A DNA stretch of 64,000 nucleotides. Origin: Nocardiopsis gilva YIM 90087 (GTDB lineage Bacteria > Actinomycetota > Actinomycetes > Streptosporangiales > Streptosporangiaceae). Of the stretch, positions 1-8,552 are shown one piece after another. Both the position numbers and the translations under genes were made by a program. The notes beneath the pieces are model-generated. The model was not told the origin of the DNA, ran no database searches, and was given only the letters and a program-made list of their open reading frames with translations. Location: NCBI RefSeq assembly GCF_002263495.1, contig NZ_CP022753.1, forward strand, positions 3,162,001 through 3,226,000. Direction: 5' to 3'. The first letter of the stretch is position 1. Every line of letters starts with the position of its first letter.

Positions 1-1
1 G

Positions 2-160
2 GTCGGCATGGTCGACCTCGCGCTCCAGCGGCTCTCCGAGGAAGAGGTGGTCGAGCTCGACGAGGAGCGCAAGGCGTCCATGGTCAGCAACCTGTTGGTC
101 GTGCTGTGCTCGGACCGTCCGACCAACCCGGTCGTCAACACCGGATCGCTGTACCAGTAG
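2..160 (+). CDS. SPFH/band-7-like protein, C-terminal fragment (5' truncated by window edge)
   Basis: An open frame enters from the left edge and stops with TAG at 158-160, giving the last 52 residues of a protein. The tail has an acidic helical stretch ([11 protein letters not shown]) followed by NLLVVLCSD and ends GSLYQ. I recall this ending from actinobacterial SPFH (band 7/flotillin-like) membrane-scaffold proteins, which are often followed by a small ribbon-helix-helix gene, as here (16-bp gap). The SPFH domain itself lies outside the window, so the family call rests on the tail and the neighbour only. Confidence 0.55.
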   Translation, partial: VGMVDLALQRLSEEEVVELDEERKASMVSNLLVVLCSDRPTNPVVNTGSLYQ

Positions 161-176
161 GGAGCGGCCGAACACC

Positions 177-437
177 GTGGCCGAGCGGAAGAAGATCCTC
201 CTCAGGCTGGACCCGGCGGTCCACGATGCCCTCGCCCGCTGGGCCGGCGACGAGCTACGCAGCACCAACGCCCAAATCGAGTTCATCCTCCGCCGATCCC
301 TGTCCGAGGCCGGCCGCATGCCGAAGAACTCCGGTGAGATGCCGCGCCGCGGGCGGCCGCCCAAACGTCGCCCCGCTGCCGATCAGGACCGGCAGGACGA
401 TGCGGTCGGCAATGGAGAGGCGGGGGACGACGACTGA
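177..437 (+). CDS. Ribbon-helix-helix (Arc/MetJ-like) DNA-binding protein
   Basis: This 86-residue protein starts at GTG 177. Residues 5-40 (KKILLRLDP, then ALARWAGDE and [10 protein letters not shown]) match a ribbon-helix-helix fold: a short beta strand that would enter the DNA major groove, then two helices. The basic proline-rich tail ([10 protein letters not shown]) resembles an AT-hook and may add minor-groove contacts. It probably binds DNA as a dimer. It sits 16 bp after the SPFH-like gene and is likely co-transcribed with it. No toxin partner is visible, so I would not call it an antitoxin. The target is unknown. Confidence 0.85.
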   Translation: MAERKKILLRLDPAVHDALARWAGDELRSTNAQIEFILRRSLSEAGRMPKNSGEMPRRGRPPKRRPAADQDRQDDAVGNGEAGDDD

Positions 438-503
438 CCCGTGCATCCGGCCCGCGTCGTCCCCGCCCAGGTGGAGGTGGCCGCCTCAGCGCGGTCCCCG
501 CGC

Positions 504-1856
504 TCACCTCCGCTCGGCGATCATCGGCATCGCGTCCGGCCGGGGCGTGGCCGCGGGCACCTCGCGGACCGTGTGCCAGTAGGCCGGGCGCATCCGCCAG
601 CGCGAGCACACGGTCGCGACGGCCACGGTCATCTCCGTCCAGGCGAACGCGTCGCCGACGCACCGGCGGTCGCCGTCGCCGAACGGGATGAAGGCGCCGT
701 GGGGCAGGAGCCGCGAGCCCTCGGCGGTGCGCCAGCGGTCCGGGGTGAACCGGTCGGGGAAGCGGAACAGCCACGGGTTGCGGTGCACCGCGTAGGGGCT
801 GATGGCGAGCTCGATCCCCTCGGGGAAGTGCACGCCGCCGATCTTCACCGGGGCGGTGGTGCGGCGCAGCAGCAGCGGCGCCGAATGCAGCCGGATCACC
901 TCATTGAGCACCCGCTGCGTGTACTCCAGCCGCGCCAGGTCATCGTGGGTGCAGGGCCGCCCGCCGAGGACGGTGTCGACCTCCTCCCGCAGGCGGTCGG
1001 CCGCCTTGGGGTGCCGGGCCAGCTCGTGGAAGGTCCACGCCAGCGTGGCGGAGGCCGCCTCGGTGCCGGACATGAGCATGGCCATCAGCTCATCGCGGAT
1101 CCGCCCGTCGGACATGGCCGTCCCGGTCTCCGGGTCGCGGACCGACATCACCAGGGACAACAGGTCGTCGAAGTCCCCCTCGGCGCCGCGGCGCTCCTTG
1201 ATGAGGGCGTCGAGGACGAACCGCAGCCGCGCCGCCGCCGCGTCGTAGCTCTGGTGCGGGGACCTCGGCAGTCGGTCGAGCATCTGCGGCGTGATCGCGC
1301 GCGCGAGCGCTCCCTTGCTCACCACACGCGTGGAGTACCTGATCTCCGCGGCGGCGGAGCGGTCCAGGCCACTGGAGAAGACCGCTTCCAGGAGGATGCC
1401 GAGCACCAGGTCGAACATGGCCTCGTCCACCCGCACCATCTCACCGGGCCGCCAGGCGGCGATCAGCTCCTCGGCATGGTGGACGCTGATGGCGGTGTGC
1501 TCGGCGGCCGGAACCCGGTGGAGCGCCGAGAGCACGAGCCGCCGCTGCCGCTGGTGCACATCGCCCTCCGACGTCACCAGCCCGGACCCCAGGACGGGGC
1601 GCAGCCGCTCGTACACCCGCCCCCGACCGAGGGAGGCGGCCTTGGTGACCAGCGCCTCGTGCGCCAGGTCCGGATCGGTGACGAGGTAGACCGATGACGT
1701 GCCCACGTCGACGCGGACCATCCCGCCCTTCGGGCGCAGGGAGGCGAGGAACGCCAGCGGGCGGCGCCACAGCTGCAGCACATGCCCCGCCAGGGGGATC
1801 CGGCCGGGGGCAGCCGGGACGGAACCCAGAGAACCCAGCGAAGACAGGGCGGCCAT
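504..1856 (-). CDS. Cytochrome P450
   Basis: A 450-residue cytochrome P450. The haem-binding loop FGDGDRRCVG places the axial cysteine at about residue 399, and the K-helix ExxR pair is EVIR at 319-322. The I-helix oxygen-activation motif is atypical: SGTEAAS instead of the usual (A/G)Gx(D/E)T. No membrane anchor is present, so it should be soluble and need separate ferredoxin partners, none of which lie nearby. The N-terminal PAAPGRIPLAGH hinge and overall sequence recall pentalenene-oxygenase-like terpene P450s, but no terpene synthase is in the window. The start ATG at 1856 has AAGGAG 9 nt upstream; an upstream in-frame start at 1973 has no such support. It is divergent from the secreted protease and about 41 kb from the conservon, so it is not an obvious conservon P450. 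Confidence 0.93.
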   Translation of the reverse strand: MAALSSLGSLGSVPAAPGRIPLAGHVLQLWRRPLAFLASLRPKGGMVRVDVGTSSVYLVTDPDLAHEALVTKAASLGRGRVYERLRPVLGSGLVTSEGDVHQRQRRLVLSALHRVPAAEHTAISVHHAEELIAAWRPGEMVRVDEAMFDLVLGILLEAVFSSGLDRSAAAEIRYSTRVVSKGALARAITPQMLDRLPRSPHQSYDAAAARLRFVLDALIKERRGAEGDFDDLLSLVMSVRDPETGTAMSDGRIRDELMAMLMSGTEAASATLAWTFHELARHPKAADRLREEVDTVLGGRPCTHDDLARLEYTQRVLNEVIRLHSAPLLLRRTTAPVKIGGVHFPEGIELAISPYAVHRNPWLFRFPDRFTPDRWRTAEGSRLLPHGAFIPFGDGDRRCVGDAFAWTEMTVAVATVCSRWRMRPAYWHTVREVPAATPRPDAMPMIAERR

Positions 1857-2163
1857 GGTGCGTCTCTCCTTCGCCTCTGCGTCGCTCCTCCGGCCAGTAC
1901 GCGCGGAGTGATCAAGGGCTGTCAAGATCCCCCGAGGCGATGAAAGCATCGATCGTCCTGCGGGGATCCACACGCAGAGAAACGGACCGCCACACCGCGC
2001 GAAGAACCCGAAAAGAGGACACGCCGGAACTAGTGGGACGGTGTCGGCGCGGCAGTCTCTAGGATCACCTCAGCCACACCGCGCCCGCCGGAGCCCGGAG
2101 CGCGGCCATCCCCCAGCGTGCCGGCTCCCGTGACCCCGACTCGTACAAGGAGAACCCCGCGAC
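1857..2163. other. Divergent intergenic region between P450 and protease
   Basis: This 307-bp gap separates two divergent genes and should hold both promoters. The minus-strand ribosome binding site for the P450 (AAGGAG) is at its left edge. AAGGAG at about 2147-2152 serves the protease. A TAGGAT at about 2061 is a possible -10 element for the protease, without a clear -35. I see no gene in it. Confidence 0.4.
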
Positions 2164-3099
2164 ATGCGCGCCATGGGAACCCCGCGCCGACCGCGCCGCA
2201 CACGGTCGGCCCTGACCTTCGTCGCCGCCCTCGCCACCGCCGCCACGATCACCGCCCCGCCGGTGGCCGCCGCCGCGGATGCGGGGACCGCGGCCGCGGG
2301 CAGCGCGTCCCGCACCATCACCACGCATGAGTTCACGGCGAAGGAACGGGAACAGGCCCTGTCCTACTGGACCGAGAAGCGCATGCGCCAGGTCGGCCGC
2401 GACCTGGACCTCGGCCGAACCGGGCCGCTGACCCACCCGTGGAAAGGGGTGGAGATGCCGACCGTCGGCCGCCTGTTCTTCGTCAACGCCGACGGAGCCG
2501 ACACCTGGTGCACCGCCACGGCCGTCGACAGCCGAAACCGGTCGGTGGTCATGGCCGCGGCCCACTGCGTGCGACGCGGCTCCTCCATCCCGGAGAACTA
2601 CTCCTCCACCATGGTCTTCGTGCCCGGCTACAACCGGGGCGAACGCCCCTACGGCGCATTCGCCGCCCGCGCCACCCTCACCCCGGACAGCTGGACGAAG
2701 GAATCGGTCAACGACGTCGCCGCGATCGTCGTGGACCGGGGCTACCGGGGCAAGCTCACCGAGCAGGTCGGTGGCCAGGCCATCGCCTTCGACCGCAAGA
2801 CCGGCGGCAACATCACCGCCTTCGGCTACCCCGCCACCCGCCCACAGCGCGGCGAGGAACTCCTCTACTGCTCCGGTACCGCGAAGTCGGCCCCCGACAA
2901 CGAACAGCGCATCCCCTGCGACATGAGCGGCGGCGCCAGCGGCGGCCCCTGGCTGGCCGACCTCGATGAGCACACCGGCCTCGGCACCCTCGTCTCGGTC
3001 AACAGCCACGGCAACGGCTTGGACCACAGCACCCGCATGTACGGCCCGGTCCTGGGCACGGCGGCCCGCGAGGTCTACGACCTGGCAGCGGGCATGTGA
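2164..3099 (+). CDS. Secreted trypsin-like serine protease
   Basis: A 311-residue secreted S1-family peptidase. The N terminus has a basic twin-arginine-containing stretch, then a hydrophobic core (about residues 16-38) and Ala-rich cleavage sites, so it is exported. The catalytic triad is intact: His134 in AAAHC, Asp184 in VNDVAAI, and Ser259 in GGASGGPW. About 60 residues between the signal peptide and protease core may be a short propeptide. AAGGAG sits 11 nt before the ATG. It resembles the trypsin-like peptidases with an MSGGASGGPW active site common in Streptomyces. The substrate is not predictable. Contrast the protein at 8553-9278, a related fold that has lost two catalytic residues. 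Confidence 0.93.
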   Translation: MRAMGTPRRPRRTRSALTFVAALATAATITAPPVAAAADAGTAAAGSASRTITTHEFTAKEREQALSYWTEKRMRQVGRDLDLGRTGPLTHPWKGVEMPTVGRLFFVNADGADTWCTATAVDSRNRSVVMAAAHCVRRGSSIPENYSSTMVFVPGYNRGERPYGAFAARATLTPDSWTKESVNDVAAIVVDRGYRGKLTEQVGGQAIAFDRKTGGNITAFGYPATRPQRGEELLYCSGTAKSAPDNEQRIPCDMSGGASGGPWLADLDEHTGLGTLVSVNSHGNGLDHSTRMYGPVLGTAAREVYDLAAGM

Positions 3100-3106
3100 C
3101 GCCGTG

Positions 3107-3133
3107 GCCACCCGGCCGCTCGGACCGGGTGGC
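3107..3133. terminator. Hairpin between convergent genes
   Basis: A perfect 9-bp stem (GCCACCCGG/CCGGGTGGC) with a 9-nt loop lies in the 45-bp gap between the convergent protease and acyl-CoA dehydrogenase genes. There is no T tract, which is common in high-GC actinomycete terminators. It could serve both directions. Confidence 0.55.
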
Positions 3134-3144
3134 GGCCCCGCTCT

Positions 3145-4362
3145 CTACCCGCGGACGGTACCGCTCTCCCGGTCTGCCACCTGCGGGCTGCCGGCGATGC
3201 GGGTCGCGTTCCCCCCTCCTGTGAGTCCCAGACCGTGGGCCAACCGTCGGCGGTGCCATTCGGGGGAGCCGAACAGGAGCGCCGAGCCGTGTGCGCGCTT
3301 GAAGTAGCGGTGGCAGTCGTGCTCCCAGGTGATGCCGATGCCGCCGTGGAGTTGGATGGCCTCGCCCGCGATCGTGCGGAAGGCCTCCGAGCAGGACGAC
3401 TTCGCCAGCGCGGCCACGGCCGACGCGTCGGGGGCGCCATTGGCCAGGGCGAAGGCGGCGGCGTACGAGGCGGAACGCGCGCTTTCCAGAAGGACGTACA
3501 TGTCGGCGAGGCGGTGTTTGACCGCCTGGAACGCGCCGATGGGCCGACCGAACTGGACGCGTTGGCGGGCGTAGGCCACGGTCATGTCCAGGCAGTGGGC
3601 GGCTCCGCCGACCTGCTCGGCGGACAGGGCGGTGCACGCGGTGTCCAGGACGTGCCGCATCACGCGTTCGCCGTGCGAGGTCAGGAGGGTGGCGGGGGCC
3701 GCGTCCAGCAGGACGCGGCCTTGGGGACGGGAGAGGTCCATCGGAACCTGCGGCTCGACGGTGACGCCCGGCGCCGCCCGGTCCACCGCCAACACCGCGA
3801 GTCCGCGGTCGGTGCGCGCCGCCACCAGCAGGAGCCCGGCGCGGCCCGCGTCGAGCACGTGCTCTTTGACGCCGGTCAGACGCCAGGAGGGTCCGGACGT
3901 CGGCTGTGCACGGGGTGAACCGGACGCGGTGCCCCCGCTGTCCGACACGGCGCGGGTCGCGATAGCGTCGGTGCCGAAGGAGCCCCGCTCGGCCCAGGCG
4001 AGTGCGCCGACCAGGGTCCCGGCCGTGAGCCGCGGCAGCCATTCGGCGCGGGCCGGGGCGTCGTCACAGGCCAGGAGCGCCTGGGTGGTGAGCACCGCCG
4101 ATCCCAGGAAGGGAATCGGCGTCAGTGCCCGGCCGAGCTCCTCCATGACGACGTGCGTTTCCAAGCAGGAGTATCCAGCGCCGCCGAGTTTCTCCGGCAC
4201 CGCCAGTGCGTGCGCTCCGACCTGCTCAGCGAGCAGCCGCCACACGTCCTCCGCGACATCTTCTGAGGCCACTCCCGGTTCGCGCTGAGGGGTCCCGCCT
4301 CGGCGTTCCACCAGCGTGCGCACGGTCGTGCGCAACTCCTCCTGCTCGGCACTGAACCGCAT
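3145..4362 (-). CDS. Acyl-CoA dehydrogenase family protein
   Basis: A 405-residue acyl-CoA dehydrogenase-like flavoprotein, which would introduce the alpha-beta double bond into an acyl-CoA using FAD. The N-terminal helical domain (FSAEQEELR), the middle beta domain, and the C-terminal helical domain with FAD-contact motif RVQFGRPIGAFQAVKH and LHGGIGITWEHD are all present. The ending matches the FadE type that often pairs with a second FadE to form an alpha2beta2 enzyme for bulky substrates such as sterol side chains. The second FadE at 5164 could be that partner, although it lies on the other strand (inference). The start ATG 4362 has GGAGGAGG 6-8 nt upstream; the frame stays open further upstream but without homology. 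Confidence 0.92.
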   Translation of the reverse strand: MRFSAEQEELRTTVRTLVERRGGTPQREPGVASEDVAEDVWRLLAEQVGAHALAVPEKLGGAGYSCLETHVVMEELGRALTPIPFLGSAVLTTQALLACDDAPARAEWLPRLTAGTLVGALAWAERGSFGTDAIATRAVSDSGGTASGSPRAQPTSGPSWRLTGVKEHVLDAGRAGLLLVAARTDRGLAVLAVDRAAPGVTVEPQVPMDLSRPQGRVLLDAAPATLLTSHGERVMRHVLDTACTALSAEQVGGAAHCLDMTVAYARQRVQFGRPIGAFQAVKHRLADMYVLLESARSASYAAAFALANGAPDASAVAALAKSSCSEAFRTIAGEAIQLHGGIGITWEHDCHRYFKRAHGSALLFGSPEWHRRRLAHGLGLTGGGNATRIAGSPQVADRESGTVRG

Positions 4363-4462
4363 GGCCCTCCTCCGTGTGCGCTGATGGGCGGTGTCTGGGT
4401 CGACCGATGTCCATCGAAGCCGTTGAAAGAACCGACAAGGCCGACAAGAAAGGTGGTATTGC

Positions 4463-5026
4463 GTGTCCATGAGCACGGACGCGAGCACCAACGCCGAGCG
4501 CTTCATCGTCGTGACCGGGGGACCCGGGTCCGGCAAGAGCACGCTCATCTCGCGGCTGCGCGCGGCGGGGTATCCGGGCACCGACGAGGCGGGGCGCGGT
4601 GTCATCCGCGATCAGACCGCCATCGGCGGCAGCGCGGTGCCCTGGGTCGATGCGGCGCTGTTCGCGGAGGCGATGCTGTCCTGGGAGATGCGCTCCTACC
4701 GGCTCGCGGCGGCGGAGACCGGCCCGGTCTTCTTCGATCGGGGCCTGCCGGACATCGTCGGGTACCTGAACCTGGTGGGACATCCGGTGCCGGCGCACGT
4801 CAGCACGGCGGCACACCGGCTGCGCTACCGCACGCGCGTGTTCGTGGCCCCGCCCTGGCCGGAGATCTACGTGGGGGACGACGAGCGTCGGCAGTCGTTC
4901 GCTGAGGCCAAGCGGACCTGGGCGCAGATGGTGGAGACCTACACGGACTACGGCTATGAGCCCATCGAGCTTCCCCGGGCCTCGGTCGAGGAGCGGGTCA
5001 GGTTTGTACTGGAGGCCTTGCTCTGA
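4463..5026 (+). CDS. Small AAA-type NTPase (AAA_28-like)
   Basis: A 187-residue P-loop protein. Walker A is GGPGSGKST (residues 19-27). The block PVFFDRGLPDIVGYL matches predicted ATPases of the AAA_28 group, which resemble nucleotide or small-molecule kinases. No transmembrane segment or DNA-binding domain is seen. It lies between two divergent acyl-CoA dehydrogenase genes, but nothing in the protein ties it to lipid metabolism. GTG 4463 and ATG 4469 are both possible starts, each near GGTGG. The substrate is unknown; a kinase-like phosphotransfer role is a guess from fold. Confidence 0.88.
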   Translation: MSMSTDASTNAERFIVVTGGPGSGKSTLISRLRAAGYPGTDEAGRGVIRDQTAIGGSAVPWVDAALFAEAMLSWEMRSYRLAAAETGPVFFDRGLPDIVGYLNLVGHPVPAHVSTAAHRLRYRTRVFVAPPWPEIYVGDDERRQSFAEAKRTWAQMVETYTDYGYEPIELPRASVEERVRFVLEALL

Positions 5027-5109
5027 AGCCTGGCGGCACGGGCGTCCGATCCCCGTGACCGGTGGGGGAGGGGTGCCGCTCACCACCGCCACCTCCCTCA
5101 ATATCACCT

Positions 5110-5123
5110 AACAAGTGTTTGAT
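5110..5123. promoter_or_regulatory. Possible KstR2/TetR-type operator
   Basis: AACAAGTGTTTGAT, 41 bp before the acyl-CoA dehydrogenase ATG, fits the KstR2-type palindrome AnCAAGnnCTTGnT with one mismatch. KstR2 is a TetR-family regulator of steroid ring catabolism in mycolic actinobacteria. Here the match suggests a TetR-family operator controlling the fadE gene. No matching regulator gene is adjacent. Confidence 0.35.
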
Positions 5124-5163
5124 AGGGTAGCGTGCGCCAGCCCGCGGCGACAGAGAGGGCCGG

Positions 5164-6420
5164 ATGGACATACCCGACCTGCGACCCGAAGCGGACGGCG
5201 GCGTCAGCGGCGGCGACTCCAGTGGTGACCGGGCGTTCCGGCAGGAAGTCCGCGACTGGCTGGCCGCCAACCTCACCGGCGGCTTCGCCCGTGCCCGCGG
5301 GCTCGGCGGCCCAGGGCGCAACCACGAGGCCTTCGACGTCCGCCTGGCCTGGGAGCGCCACATGGCGGCGGCCGGGTGGACCTGCATCGGCTGGCCCGAG
5401 GCGTACGGCGGCCGGGGTGCGAGCATCCGGGAACAGGTCATCTTCCACGAGGAATACGCCCTGGCCGACGCCCCCGAGCGGGTCAACCACATGGGCGAGC
5501 AGCTCCTCGGCCCGACCCTGATCGCGCTGGGCACCCCGCACCAGCGCGAGCGCTTTCTGCCGCGCGTCGCCGCGGTCGAAGAGCTGTGGTGCCAGGGCTA
5601 CTCCGAACCCGGAGCCGGATCCGACCTCGCCGCCATCGCGACCCGCGCCGAACGCGTCGGCGACCACTGGGTCGTCAACGGGCAGAAGGTGTGGACGTCG
5701 CACGCCCGCGACGCCGACTGGTGCTTCGCCATCGTCCGTACCGAACCGGGCTCGCAGCGTCGGCAGGGCTTGAGCTGCCTGCTGATCCCCATGGACCAGC
5801 CGGGCGTTCGCGTCCGCCCGCTCACCCAGCTCACCGGCACCTCGGAGTTCAACGAGGTGTTCTTCGACGACGCCCGCACCGACGCGGACAACGTCGTCGG
5901 TGCGCCCGGCGACGGCTGGGGAGTGGCCATGACCACGCTCGGCTTCGAGCGCGGTGTGTCGATGCTGGGCCGCCAGGTCGCCTACGAGCGCGAGCTTCGG
6001 CGGCTGATCGGCATCGCCCGAGCCAACGGCGCCGCGGACGACCCGCTGATCGCCGACCGCCTGACCCGGGCCTGGATCGGCGTGCGGACGATGCGGTTCA
6101 CCGCGCTGCGCACCATGGCCGGTATACGTGACGGTGCGCCCGGTTCGGAGGCCTCCATCGGCAAGATCCACTGGGCGCGGTGGCACCGCGCGCTCGGCGA
6201 GCTCGCGATGGACGTTCTGGGGCCCGGGTCGATGGTGGCCCAGGAGGCGCCCTACGGTCTGGACCGCTGGCAGAACCTGTTTCTCTTCTCCCGCGCCGAC
6301 ACGGTCTACGCGGGCACCGACGAGATCCAGCGCGACATCATCGCCGAGCGGGTACTGGGCCTGCCGAAGGACCGCGGGCCGCTGCCGGGGCACCGCAGCC
6401 CTCGGCCGGACCCCGCTTGA
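5164..6420 (+). CDS. Acyl-CoA dehydrogenase family protein
   Basis: A 418-residue acyl-CoA dehydrogenase. Landmarks in order: N-terminal RQEVRDWLAAN helix, GWPEAYGGRG, the substrate/flavin segment QGYSEPGAGSDLA, GQKVWTS, GTSEFNEVFFDD, and the C-terminal YAGTDEIQRDIIAERVLG, which contacts FAD. The protein belongs with FadE17/FadE26-like enzymes acting on bulky or sterol-derived acyl-CoAs rather than short straight chains (family knowledge, substrate inferred). It is convergent with the acyl-CoA ligase gene (39-bp gap) and divergent from the second acyl-CoA dehydrogenase across the small NTPase gene. A candidate operator lies at 5110-5123. Confidence 0.95.
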   Translation: MDIPDLRPEADGGVSGGDSSGDRAFRQEVRDWLAANLTGGFARARGLGGPGRNHEAFDVRLAWERHMAAAGWTCIGWPEAYGGRGASIREQVIFHEEYALADAPERVNHMGEQLLGPTLIALGTPHQRERFLPRVAAVEELWCQGYSEPGAGSDLAAIATRAERVGDHWVVNGQKVWTSHARDADWCFAIVRTEPGSQRRQGLSCLLIPMDQPGVRVRPLTQLTGTSEFNEVFFDDARTDADNVVGAPGDGWGVAMTTLGFERGVSMLGRQVAYERELRRLIGIARANGAADDPLIADRLTRAWIGVRTMRFTALRTMAGIRDGAPGSEASIGKIHWARWHRALGELAMDVLGPGSMVAQEAPYGLDRWQNLFLFSRADTVYAGTDEIQRDIIAERVLGLPKDRGPLPGHRSPRPDPA

Positions 6421-6459
6421 CCGGGGAGAGGAGCGCGGTCGAGGGCGGGCGGGGCGGGA

Positions 6460-8241
6460 TCACCCGTTGCCGGTCCACCCCTGCTGCTCGCGGACCTGTT
6501 TCTTCAGTAGCTTCCCCGCGGCATTGCGCGGCAGTTCCGCGTCCACCACGTGGATGTGGTCGGGGATCTTGAAGGCGGCCAGCCGGGACTTGAGGTGGTC
6601 GCGCAGGTCGTCGGGGTCCATGCGATGGCCGTCGTGCAGCCGTACCACCGCGCCGACCTCCTCGCCGTACACGTCGTGTGGCACCCCGACCACGGCCACC
6701 TCACTCACCGCGGGGTGTTCATGGATCGCCGCCTCCACCTCCGGACAGTAGACGTTCTCCCCGCCCCGGATGATCATGTCCTTTAGGCGATCTACAATGT
6801 AAAGGAAGCCTTCCTCGTCCAACCGTCCGATATCCCCGGTGTGCAGCCATCCGTCCGTGAACGTCGAAGCCGTGGCCTCGGGACGCCGCCAGTACCCCAG
6901 TACCACGCCAGGGCCGTTCAGCCAGATCTCGCCGAGCTCGCCGGTCGGGAGCTCCGTCCCCTCCGGATCGACGATCTTCACATCGACGGCGGCGACCGGC
7001 ACGCCCGCGCTGTCCGGCCGCAGCAGGTAGTCGGTGGCCGCGTTGAGCGAGGCCGTGGCCGAACACTCCGTCAGCCCGTACCCCTGTCCGAGCACCAGGT
7101 CCTGCAGGCTGCCGTGCGCCCGGGAGACCAGCGCCGGAGCCGCCGGGGCACCCCCGGTGCCCAGGGACAACAGGCTGGACAGGTCGTACTCGGCCAGGTG
7201 GGGGGAGGCGAGCATCTGGCCGACCATCGTCGGCACCGCCGTGATCCCGGTGACCCGCTCCCGTTCCACCAGTGCGAGCGCCTCCTCGGCGTCCCACCGG
7301 TACATCAGCACCAGCGTCCCGCCCTGCGCCAGAGCGGGCAGCATGATCGTCTGGGCCCCGGTGGCGTGGAACAGGGGAACCGGGCACAGGACGACCGGTG
7401 TGGGCAGGGCCTCCATGTAGGCCAGGCCATCGTCCAGATCCAGGCCGAGGCGCATGAGCGAGCGGACCCGCGCGTATTGCAGCGAGACGAGGTTGGACAG
7501 CATGTTGCGGTGCGAACAGACCGCACCCTTGGGCACACCCGTGGTCCCCGAGGTGTAGAAGATGCCCGCCGGATCGTCCGGCGCGATCTCCGCATCCGGC
7601 AGTCGCACATTCCGCGCCACCTCGCCCAACACCTCGGCCCACACCCGCGTCCCCTCCGGCAGCGAGGCCGGGCGGGGAGACCCGGCGGCGTCCCCGGTCC
7701 CGTCGGCCTCGGCTGACGCGGCGCGAACGGCGATGGCCGGGACGCCGAGCCGCGGCAGCACGTCGGCCACCCGGTCCAGCCGTTCCTGGTCGGCGATCAG
7801 CACCTTCGCACCGCTGTCGGCGAGCCCGAACTCCAGCTCGCTCCCGGTCCACCACGCGTTCAGCGGCACCGCGATCGCGCCGATGCTCACGGTCGCGAAG
7901 AAGGAGATGACCCACTCGGGGTAGTTCCGCATGGCGATCGCGACCCGGTCGCCCCTGGTCACGCCGTAGTCGTCGACCAGGCGGTGCGCCAGGGCGGCGG
8001 CGCTGCGGTAGAAATCGGCGTGCGTCATCCGCTCCCGCTCATAGACGAGCGCGACCGCGTCGCCGTGCTCCCCGCTGCCCTCCAGAATCGCGCGCAGGTG
8101 CGGCGGGGCGTGTTTCCAGACCCGGGTGGGCGTCCCGTTGACGTCGACAGTCTCCATCTCGAACGGGCTACCGGCCACCAGCATGCGGGAGGTGACGGCG
8201 ACCATCGAGCGCAGGGGGCGGGTGAGGTCCGACTCTGTCAT
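6460..8241 (-). CDS. Acyl-CoA ligase (FadD-like, AMP-binding)
   Basis: A 593-residue member of the ANL adenylating superfamily, which activates a carboxylic acid as acyl-AMP and transfers it to CoA. The AMP-binding loop is YTSGTTGVPKGAV, followed by QGYGLTECSA (A5 region), WLHTGDIG (A7), RLKDMIIRGGENV (A8) and the catalytic lysine region RNAAGKLLKK at the C terminus. An N-terminal extension of about 45 residues precedes the domain. Its position next to two acyl-CoA dehydrogenases suggests it supplies their substrate; medium or branched aliphatic or aromatic acids are possible. The start ATG 8241 has GGAG 6-7 nt upstream. Confidence 0.95.
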   Translation of the reverse strand: MTESDLTRPLRSMVAVTSRMLVAGSPFEMETVDVNGTPTRVWKHAPPHLRAILEGSGEHGDAVALVYERERMTHADFYRSAAALAHRLVDDYGVTRGDRVAIAMRNYPEWVISFFATVSIGAIAVPLNAWWTGSELEFGLADSGAKVLIADQERLDRVADVLPRLGVPAIAVRAASAEADGTGDAAGSPRPASLPEGTRVWAEVLGEVARNVRLPDAEIAPDDPAGIFYTSGTTGVPKGAVCSHRNMLSNLVSLQYARVRSLMRLGLDLDDGLAYMEALPTPVVLCPVPLFHATGAQTIMLPALAQGGTLVLMYRWDAEEALALVERERVTGITAVPTMVGQMLASPHLAEYDLSSLLSLGTGGAPAAPALVSRAHGSLQDLVLGQGYGLTECSATASLNAATDYLLRPDSAGVPVAAVDVKIVDPEGTELPTGELGEIWLNGPGVVLGYWRRPEATASTFTDGWLHTGDIGRLDEEGFLYIVDRLKDMIIRGGENVYCPEVEAAIHEHPAVSEVAVVGVPHDVYGEEVGAVVRLHDGHRMDPDDLRDHLKSRLAAFKIPDHIHVVDAELPRNAAGKLLKKQVREQQGWTGNG

Positions 8242-8552
8242 GTCTGCTCCGATCGTGGGGGTCCCCGGTGGATCCGGAGGCCGGGCGGATAGGGCGAAGG
8301 CGAGGCGGGGAAACGACGAAGGGCGGCCACGAAGGGCCGCCCTGGGGGTGCGTTCATCCGAATCGCATCGGTTCGCACGCGGTGAAGATGCAGGTGAATC
8401 TGGATGGGACGGGGCCGTCCTCTCGGTCGATTCCGTCGCTGCGACTCATCGATGGTCTCCAGGGCACGAGCGCGATCCGTGGTCGAGGTGAAGCGACCCT
8501 ACAAGACCGACCGGTCGGTGTCCTCAGCCGGGGGGACCACACATCAGGGAGA
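8242..8552. other. Intergenic region upstream of the acyl-CoA ligase
   Basis: This 311-bp gap lies between two minus-strand genes. It holds a 9-bp stem hairpin at 8320-8343 (AGGGCGGCC/GGCCGCCCT, 6-nt loop), possibly the terminator of the upstream pseudoprotease transcript, and the palindrome at 8506-8519. No coding potential is evident. Confidence 0.45.
8506..8519. promoter_or_regulatory. Perfect 14-bp palindrome, TetR-type operator candidate
   Basis: ACCGACCGGTCGGT is a perfect 14-bp palindrome of the ACCGACCGGTCGGT class often bound by TetR-family regulators of fatty-acid genes. It is about 265 bp upstream of the acyl-CoA ligase start and about 35 bp beyond the pseudoprotease stop. A hairpin lies between it and the ligase, so its target gene is uncertain. 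Confidence 0.4.

Noticed and set aside
504-1856. Cytochrome P450 as a conservon component (cvnE/F)
   Set aside because: It lies about 41 kb from cvnA-D and on a separate transcription unit.
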